Assembly: GCA_035525225.1 (NCBI GenBank) | Contig: DATLFA010000045.1 | Span: 62,001 to 126,000, forward strand | From: DATLFA01 sp035525225 | Lineage (GTDB): Bacteria; Actinomycetota; Acidimicrobiia; Acidimicrobiales; WLNW01 | Direction: 5' to 3' | Length of the DNA: 64,000 nucleotides | Shown: positions 58,347 to 64,000 of the stretch, piece after piece | Layout: each line of letters starts with the position of its first letter | Numbering within the stretch: position 1 is the stretch's first letter | The notes under the pieces: generated by a model | The model's input: the letters and a program-made list of their open reading frames with translations, nothing else | Told to the model about the DNA's origin: nothing | Databases searched by the model: none | Translations under genes and position numbers: made by a program

Positions 58347-59455
58347 ACGCGCGCTCTTCCCGCAAGCCCGGCGGCGGTCGCGTCACGCCGAAGACGGCCC
58401 GTCCACCGACGTCCGCGCAAGCACCCGGCGACGGCGCGCCGCCGCCGTTGCCCGCCGAAACCCTGCAGAACCTCCTGGGCGACCTCGAGCACCTGCGCAA
58501 CGCCGAGCCACTCGCCATCGAGATCAGAGCTTCGTTCGCATGGGGCCTCATGCAGCGAGGCAATGGACTCGAGCTGTTCCGCGCGGTCCTCGCCACGCTC
58601 AACGACGGACTGCGTCGTGGTTCGCCCGACGCGCGTGACTACATGCGCATGCTCGCCACCGTTGCCGAGGCGGGGGTGGCAAAGCAGTTTGCCCAGCTGC
58701 TTCGACAGGCAGCCATCATCGCGCTTCCGCCCCGCTGGGTGAACTATGCCGGCCGAGCGGTCGTCGAGCAGGCATACATCTACGAATACGAGCTGGGTGA
58801 CACGTACACCGTCAATCTGATGTGTCGCTACCCGGGCGCGGAAGGCCAACACGAGATCGTCGCCTTCATCGACGCCAACTTCGGCTGGTTCGTCGACATC
58901 GGAGCATTCGGCAAGGCGAGCCCGGTCGATGACGACGACTTGGGCGACGTGCGCCGGCGGGAGATCCCGCTCGACGAGGCGCGCGCACACATCGAACGCG
59001 CGCTCGGCTTCGCTCCGGCACTGATGGATCACCCCGACGCGGCCAAGATCGTGTCGCGGCTGCGTTTGGTCGCGCACTATGTCGAGTCGCTACCCGAAGG
59101 CTTCGAGCTCGCCGAGCGGCAACCCATAGCCGACGACGAGCGCGACGCCATCGTCGACGCCTTCCTCCAGTCCACCCACGGGCAAGCATTGTCACCCGAG
59201 TTCCCCGACGAGGCCGCGTTGCGCGAGATCGTGCAGACGGTGGTCGTGACCGCCCACGATCTTCTCAACAGTCGACCGCTGCGCGTCACGCCCCAGTCGA
59301 TCGAGCTGTTGATGATGGCGCTGCAGGGCAGTGATCTCGGGGATGAACGCGTTGCGTCGATTCCCGCGGTACTGCGCTCGTACGTGCCCTATGCCCACGA
59401 AAAAAACGGCTGGGGCGACCGCTTCCTCGCGGACACCCTGCTCGCGATCCGGTGA
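58343..59455 (+). CDS. Protein of unknown family, paralogue of the 61.2 kb gene (short form)
   Basis: The 370-residue, soluble, acidic protein has a basic, Gly/Pro-rich start (KPGGGRVTPKTARPP) and no signal peptide or membrane segment. Key shared blocks with the 61.2 kb protein are PPRWVNYAGRAVV, VAFIDANFGWFVDIG, LDEARAHIERALG, DERDAIVDAFLQS and IPAVLRSYVPYA. No family was recognised. It is coupled to the upstream SDR by a four-base overlap, and a D-aminoacylase follows on the other strand. Confidence 0.72.
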   Translation: MNARSSRKPGGGRVTPKTARPPTSAQAPGDGAPPPLPAETLQNLLGDLEHLRNAEPLAIEIRASFAWGLMQRGNGLELFRAVLATLNDGLRRGSPDARDYMRMLATVAEAGVAKQFAQLLRQAAIIALPPRWVNYAGRAVVEQAYIYEYELGDTYTVNLMCRYPGAEGQHEIVAFIDANFGWFVDIGAFGKASPVDDDDLGDVRRREIPLDEARAHIERALGFAPALMDHPDAAKIVSRLRLVAHYVESLPEGFELAERQPIADDERDAIVDAFLQSTHGQALSPEFPDEAALREIVQTVVVTAHDLLNSRPLRVTPQSIELLMMALQGSDLGDERVASIPAVLRSYVPYAHEKNGWGDRFLADTLLAIR

Positions 59456-59457
59456 GA

Positions 59458-61116
59458 TCAGCTCGACGGTCGCAGCACCTGTCCCGGTAGTGACGTCGGC
59501 GTCAGCGGTCGTTCGTCGCGCCGAACCGGCTGCCCGTTGACCAGCAGGTGCACATGGCCGATCGGTTGATCGGCGATCAGCCGCTCTTGATCACCGGGCA
59601 GATCGAATACGCGCCGCACGGGCCCGGCGTCGAGCCGGTCGAGATCGAACACCGTTATGTCGGCCGCCGCTCCTTGCGCGATCACGCCCCGGCCGCGCAG
59701 GCCGAAGAGGTCCGCGAGCTGACCGGTGAGCATGCGCACCGCTCGTTCGATCGTCAACACGCCGCGGTCGCGCACGAACCAAGACAGCAGGTCGGTCGGC
59801 GTCGTTGCGTCGCAGAGTTGCGCCACGTGCGCGCCGGCGTCGGATTGCCCGACCAGCACGCCAGGTTGGGTGATCAACGCCGCGACATCGTCGGGATCGA
59901 AGTTCGACACCTGCGCGATGAAATGGGTGCCGAGGTCTTCGGCGAGAGACAGCTCGCAGTAGACGTCGAAAGGGTTTCGCCCGGTCGCGCCGGCAATGGA
60001 GGCGAGATCGGCGCCGACGAGTTCGAGATGCACCGACGACTCGACGACACGAATGCGCGACCAGTCGAGGCGCGGGTTCAAGATCGTCTGTATCTCTTGC
60101 CACGCTTGTGCGCGCCAGTCGGAGTCGCCGTAGAAGCGTCGTCGTTGGTCGTTGTCCAACGACTCGATCTGCTGGAAGCTGGGCGTGGGCCGGAACATGT
60201 ACGGATGCGCGAGGGTCATCCGCGCGCCGAGCGGGCGCGGGCTCACCTGCGCGTACACGTCGGCGCCGGTCGCCCGCCCTTCTGCGTGCACGCGCATGGC
60301 ATCTCGGAAGTCGGGCTCCGGAAAGTTGGTGATCATCGGTGTCCACATGCAGGGCCGCCCGATGAGCGGCTGCATCGTGTAGAGATCGCGATAGCTCACC
60401 GGCGACCCGGGCGCGACGATCACCACGCCCCGCTCGAGATCGCCGAGCACCGACGCCAACGCGATGAACTCGTCGGTTGTCGACGCTCGTGACGCGACGG
60501 GGCGGTGCCCGTCGAGACGATGACTGATCGAGTAGCTCGAGCTGAGGCCGATCGCGCCGGCGGCGATCGACTCGGCCACGTGGTGGCGCATCTGCGCGAT
60601 CTCGTCGTCGGTGGCGTGACGTTCGTGCGCTTCGTCACCCATGACGAAGATGCGAGTCGCGCTGTGCCCGACATAGCAGCCGAAGTTGAGGCCGACCCCA
60701 CGCCGCTCGATCAGTCGCAGGTAGTCCCCGAACGACGTGAAATCCCAGACGACGCCGGCTTCGAGGGTGGCGAGCGACATGTCTTCGACAGCTTGCAACG
60801 TGCGGGTGATCAGATCGCGGTCCACCTCGCGCGACGGAGCAAGGGTGAACCCGCAATTGCCGGCGACAACGCTCGTGACGCCGTGGTAGCACGACGAGCT
60901 GAACATCGGGTCCCAAAAGACCTGGGCGTCATAGTGCGTGTGCACGTCGATGAAGCCGGGAGCCACGATGCACCCGCCGGCGTCGAGAACGTCATCGCCG
61001 CGCAGGTTGGGGCCGACTTCGGCGATGACGTCACCGACGACACGTACGTCGGCGCGGCGTGGTGGGGCCCCGGTACCGTCGACGACCAGCCCGCCCCGTA
61101 CGACCAGATCACTCAT
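59458..61116 (-). CDS. N-acyl-D-amino-acid deacylase family amidohydrolase
   Basis: The 552-residue amidohydrolase_3 protein has the metal pair in FIDVHTHYDAQVFWD near residue 60, VVAGNCGFTLAPS near 88, and VGQSDAGAHVAQL near 440. Its closing domain holds AADITVFDLDRLDAG. It is the third copy in the window; all three share a layout but differ in sequence. The ATG has TACGAT six bases upstream (leaderless). It lies between the two related proteins of unknown family. Confidence 0.85.
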   Translation of the reverse strand: MSDLVVRGGLVVDGTGAPPRRADVRVVGDVIAEVGPNLRGDDVLDAGGCIVAPGFIDVHTHYDAQVFWDPMFSSSCYHGVTSVVAGNCGFTLAPSREVDRDLITRTLQAVEDMSLATLEAGVVWDFTSFGDYLRLIERRGVGLNFGCYVGHSATRIFVMGDEAHERHATDDEIAQMRHHVAESIAAGAIGLSSSYSISHRLDGHRPVASRASTTDEFIALASVLGDLERGVVIVAPGSPVSYRDLYTMQPLIGRPCMWTPMITNFPEPDFRDAMRVHAEGRATGADVYAQVSPRPLGARMTLAHPYMFRPTPSFQQIESLDNDQRRRFYGDSDWRAQAWQEIQTILNPRLDWSRIRVVESSVHLELVGADLASIAGATGRNPFDVYCELSLAEDLGTHFIAQVSNFDPDDVAALITQPGVLVGQSDAGAHVAQLCDATTPTDLLSWFVRDRGVLTIERAVRMLTGQLADLFGLRGRGVIAQGAAADITVFDLDRLDAGPVRRVFDLPGDQERLIADQPIGHVHLLVNGQPVRRDERPLTPTSLPGQVLRPSS

Positions 61117-61157
61117 CGCGCAATCGTAGGGCAGCGCCGGAGTGTTAGCTTCGGCCG
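61117..61157. promoter_or_regulatory. Divergent leaderless promoters
   Basis: The 41-base gap holds two -10 boxes. TACGAT on the minus strand (complement of 61123-61128) lies six bases before ATG 61116, and TTAGCT (61145-61150) on the plus strand lies seven bases before ATG 61158. The boxes are separate here, unlike the overlapping ones at 6.3 and 34.6 kb. Confidence 0.55.
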
Positions 61158-63002
61158 ATGTCGGGCAAACGAGGCAGGCATCCCAAGAAGTCCGGAGGTC
61201 GCGCGACTCCCAAGGGCACGCAGCCGAGCGGGCATGTCTCGGCACAAGTCCGCGCAATCTTCGCCAATGCCTCGGAAGTGGTGCGCGAAGATCCCGCCGA
61301 TGCCGAGAGTTTCGCCTCGTCGTTCCAGCAGGTCTTCCGCGAAGACGGATCGCCGCCGCGGTCGCTCGCGTCGACAGAAGAAGTGCTCCGCGAGGCGTTG
61401 CGGGTGGGTGGGCTGGTCGGTCTCTTCGTCGCCAAGTCGATCCGTGTCTTCGGCCCTCGTGAGGCCCATGCCCGCGCCGACCTCGTCTACGAAAAGCTGG
61501 CGGCCAAGACGTCGTCGCCGCGTTGGTTGGCGGAACTGGGGAACGTCACGGTCGGCGAGGTCGCGGTGCTCCGCGACCAGTACGGCGACGGCTTCGGTGT
61601 GTATCTCGAATACGAGGATTCGACTTCGGGCACCCGGTCGGTCGGTGTTTACATCGACGCCAATATGGGAGGCATCGTGAAGGATGTCATCGACGGGCCA
61701 CCACTCGCCATGGTCCGCGAGTTGGCCGCGGCCGAGCCGCAGATCGAAGTCGTGGCCATCGACCCGGCCGAAGCCCGGGCGCGGGTCGAAGCCGCGTTCG
61801 CGTTGCTCGACGAGGACTACGACCTCGATCTTTCCGATGACGTCGACGATCTGCGAGCCCTTGCCGAGCAGCGGTTTTCGCTTCTGCCGAGCGGCGGCTC
61901 TGTGCCCGACGAGACGATCGAGTTGGCCGACGACGAGCGAGAAGAGCTCATCGACGCGTTCGTGAGCAGCGCGCACTTCTTCGGCTTGCCCGACGAAGCT
62001 CGCGAGATCGTCGAAACCATCTGCGAGTTCGCCGACGACGGCGACGGCAACCCGTTGCGTTGGAGTCCTGTCGTCGTCGAGATATTCCTGACCGGTTGGC
62101 TGCCGAACGAGGTCATCGCCGAGGCGGCGTTCTTCGTCAGCGTGCCCGTTGTCCTGCGATCGTGGATTCGCTTTGCCGGCGAGCAGCGTGGGCTCGACGC
62201 GAGCCTCGTCGAAGAGACGGTCCGATCCATCGATCAATGGCTCGACGAGTACGACGAACTGGTTCGACTGCCCGCCGCGCAAGGCGCTGCCGAACTGATC
62301 GTGCAAGCAATGGCGACCGGCGGTGTCGACCTCGACGACGCCGATGCCGTGCAATCCTTCATAGACGACTACTACGCCGATCTCGACGACGTCGACGTCG
62401 ATCTGGACCGCGCCGAGGAGGGTCTGCTCGAGCGGTGGGGAGCGTTCGAGGTAGAGCTCGTCGAAATGATGAAGTCGTCATTGGCGCCTTTGCGCGGCAT
62501 CGAGCCGCCGCACACGCTCCTCGCATCGTCGGCGGCGACTGTGCGAGCCGGGCTCCGATCGGCGACGTCGCCCATCATCGAAGCCGGTGCGCTCAGTGAC
62601 TTCGCCGCGGATGACATCGATGGTCTCGATGATCTCGAGCTTGTCTCGTCGGTCGCAGCCGCGTGGTTCGAACCCATGCTCGAGTGGGACGAGTATCCGC
62701 AGATCGGGCTCACCGTCGATGATCTAGCACAGGCGTCTGTTCTCGAGCACACCGATCTGCTGCGCGTGATCATCGCACTTGCCCGCGAAGGCCCCGGTGC
62801 AGACGCGAGCCCCGTCGCGCTGGCGCGCCTCCTCGACGCAACGCCCGAAGATCGTGAAGTCACTCGCGAGGCGTTCGGCTACTTCGTCACGGTGTGGCAG
62901 GCGATGGGCGTGGTCGACTCGGCGTCGCGGCTGACGGCGCTCGGCCAGTGGCTGTTGCCGCGCGCGTTCGCGGCCCGATGGGGCGGGGACTTCGACGAAT
63001 GA
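61158..63002 (+). CDS. Protein of unknown family, paralogue of the 58.3 kb gene (long form)
   Basis: The 614-residue, very acidic protein (many Asp and Glu) has a basic start (SGKRGRHPKKSGGRATPK), a region shared with the 58.3 kb protein (SPRWLAELGNVTVGEV, VYIDANMGGIVKDV, EARARVEAAFALL, DEREELIDAFVSS, VPVVLRSWIRFA), and an extra C-terminal part of about 250 residues with DDDYYADLDDVDVDLDRA-like acidic stretches and a final helical segment. No signal peptide, membrane segment or known domain was recognised. The mRNA is probably leaderless. Confidence 0.72.
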   Translation: MSGKRGRHPKKSGGRATPKGTQPSGHVSAQVRAIFANASEVVREDPADAESFASSFQQVFREDGSPPRSLASTEEVLREALRVGGLVGLFVAKSIRVFGPREAHARADLVYEKLAAKTSSPRWLAELGNVTVGEVAVLRDQYGDGFGVYLEYEDSTSGTRSVGVYIDANMGGIVKDVIDGPPLAMVRELAAAEPQIEVVAIDPAEARARVEAAFALLDEDYDLDLSDDVDDLRALAEQRFSLLPSGGSVPDETIELADDEREELIDAFVSSAHFFGLPDEAREIVETICEFADDGDGNPLRWSPVVVEIFLTGWLPNEVIAEAAFFVSVPVVLRSWIRFAGEQRGLDASLVEETVRSIDQWLDEYDELVRLPAAQGAAELIVQAMATGGVDLDDADAVQSFIDDYYADLDDVDVDLDRAEEGLLERWGAFEVELVEMMKSSLAPLRGIEPPHTLLASSAATVRAGLRSATSPIIEAGALSDFAADDIDGLDDLELVSSVAAAWFEPMLEWDEYPQIGLTVDDLAQASVLEHTDLLRVIIALAREGPGADASPVALARLLDATPEDREVTREAFGYFVTVWQAMGVVDSASRLTALGQWLLPRAFAARWGGDFDE

Positions 63003-63015
63003 GCGCAGCGGGTCG

Positions 63016-64000
63016 TCAGCGCAACTGGCCGGCGAGCGCCTGAATTTCTGCCATGGAGAGCGTCGCGTTGATGTGGATGAACCACATGCCGGTCGGATTC
63101 ACGATGACGGAGTTGCCGTTGACACCGAGCAGCAGCTTCGCTTCCCCGAACCGCCCGATGTCGATCGGCTGAGCCCCGGTCGTGTCGATCTGCGGCTCGT
63201 GTTCGGTAGGGCCCTGATGGACCACGATCGTCTTCGTCCCGTTGACGTAGACATCGACGTAGGTGTCGCTGGTAGGCGCGACGCCCGTGGCGGCGGCTTC
63301 GGCGGGGGGCGCCTGTTTCAAGACATACCGCGCGGTGTGGTCGAAGCCGGCCGGTACGGTGGACAGCTGCAAGAGATTGGCGTTGGGGATCGTCGCCCGG
63401 TCGAGCTCTTCTAGCACCGCTGCTCCGTCGGCCGTGCCCAAAGGCGGAAGGTCGATGGTGAAGAGGTCATCGGCGAACGCCGGCTCGATGCCGATCTCGG
63501 TGGCAATCACGCGCAGGCTGACTCGGCCGTTGTTGACAGCCATCTCTTCGAGCATCAGGCCCGATTCGTCGACACAGACATCGACGTAGTCGGTCTCGGT
63601 CGCTTTGGCAACGGTATTGCTCTCGACGGTGCGGCCGGTGCGAAAAACGGTGCAGTTGCGGCCGATGACGCGTCGCTGCTCGCGTGCGACGAAGTACTCG
63701 TTCTTCACCAAATCGTCGAGGGTGACGTCGAGACGGACATCGGTCTTGCCGGCAGTGGGCAAGTTCTGTCGCACTTCTGGCTCGCCGCCGCCGCTGCTCG
63801 TCAACGAGAGCCCGAGGGTGTCGATGGCCTCGTACTCAGGAGTATCGGTGACCGTCTCGCCCGCGTAGAAGATCACGTGATCTTCGAATGGACGGCGTAC
63901 GCTGAGTTTCTGGAGATACTGTTCGATTTCCCCGGTCTCTGCGATCACTTCGATTTCGTAGGTGACGTTGTAGTTGGTCACGGAGGTGTCGACAGTGAGC
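63016..64000 (-). CDS. Protein of unknown function, N-terminus cut by window edge
   Basis: At least 328 residues are visible; the frame is open to the window end. The sequence is rich in Thr, Val and Asp and mostly beta-structured by eye, with NYNVTYEIEVIAETGEIEQY near the visible start, VIGRNCTVFRTGR in the middle, a paired Cys about 30 residues later (VDVCVDESG), and IHINATLSMAEIQALAG at the end. These features suggest an exported LolA-like or adhesin-like protein, but the signal peptide region is outside the window. No function is claimed. Confidence 0.6.
   Translation of the reverse strand, partial: LTVDTSVTNYNVTYEIEVIAETGEIEQYLQKLSVRRPFEDHVIFYAGETVTDTPEYEAIDTLGLSLTSSGGGEPEVRQNLPTAGKTDVRLDVTLDDLVKNEYFVAREQRRVIGRNCTVFRTGRTVESNTVAKATETDYVDVCVDESGLMLEEMAVNNGRVSLRVIATEIGIEPAFADDLFTIDLPPLGTADGAAVLEELDRATIPNANLLQLSTVPAGFDHTARYVLKQAPPAEAAATGVAPTSDTYVDVYVNGTKTIVVHQGPTEHEPQIDTTGAQPIDIGRFGEAKLLLGVNGNSVIVNPTGMWFIHINATLSMAEIQALAGQLR

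Overview
The window is high-GC DNA, packed with genes on both strands and with no non-coding gap longer than about 185 bases. It looks like an actinobacterium, most probably of the class Acidimicrobiia. This is inferred from the many amidohydrolase, cyclase, SDR and D-aminoacylase paralogues, two DUF222-HNH genes, an actinobacterial SigF partner-switching operon and many leaderless genes (a -10 box 6-7 bases before ATG or GTG). No rRNA, tRNA, CRISPR array or transposase was seen.

Layout. 0-8.7 kb: the end of an amidohydrolase, a nitroreductase, a serine hydrolase, a SelW-like gene with an in-frame UGA (a probable selenoprotein), DUF971, a frameshifted SMI1-like gene, a DUF222-HNH gene, an MFS exporter divergent from a SnoaL-like gene, a luciferase-like monooxygenase and a class II aldolase-like gene. 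8.7-17.2 kb: a minus-strand catabolic set (cyclase, two amidohydrolases, a DapA-like protein, an Old Yellow Enzyme), then a meta-cleavage-type set (alpha/beta hydrolase, CMD-like protein, LigB-type dioxygenase). 17.2-23.9 kb: a stress region with STAS, RsbW, SigF and a second RsbW-like kinase, followed by Fe/Mn superoxide dismutase, a small stress protein, a universal stress protein, a LuxR-type regulator and a DEAD-box helicase. Four GTTT-N15/16-GGGTAY promoters suggest that SigF drives its own operon and several of these neighbours. 23.9-29.2 kb: a NarL/DesK-type two-component system next to a MacB-type ABC exporter.

29.3-45.4 kb: a large accessory catabolic region. Two minus-strand sets combine amidohydrolases with a D-aminoacylase or an enoyl-CoA hydratase. 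A plus-strand operon runs cyclase, Baeyer-Villiger monooxygenase, cytochrome P450, SDR, D-aminoacylase, SDR. This region also holds a gutted P450 and, at its end, a stub of a PIG-L deacetylase. 45.5-64 kb: SMP-30, a second DUF222-HNH gene, orotate phosphoribosyltransferase, an acyl-CoA synthetase, more SDRs (one frameshifted), an OMP-decarboxylase-like protein lacking the usual lysine, a diaminopropionate ammonia-lyase-like gene, three tandem 34-bp repeats, and two long related proteins of unknown family on either side of a third D-aminoacylase. The window ends inside a minus-strand gene of unknown function.

The most notable observations are the unannotated selenoprotein with its SECIS-like hairpin, the compact SigF regulon, two divergent gene pairs with the same geometry (22-base gaps in which the opposed -10 boxes share a TA), and a short intergenic repeat family that includes the 34-bp tandem array.
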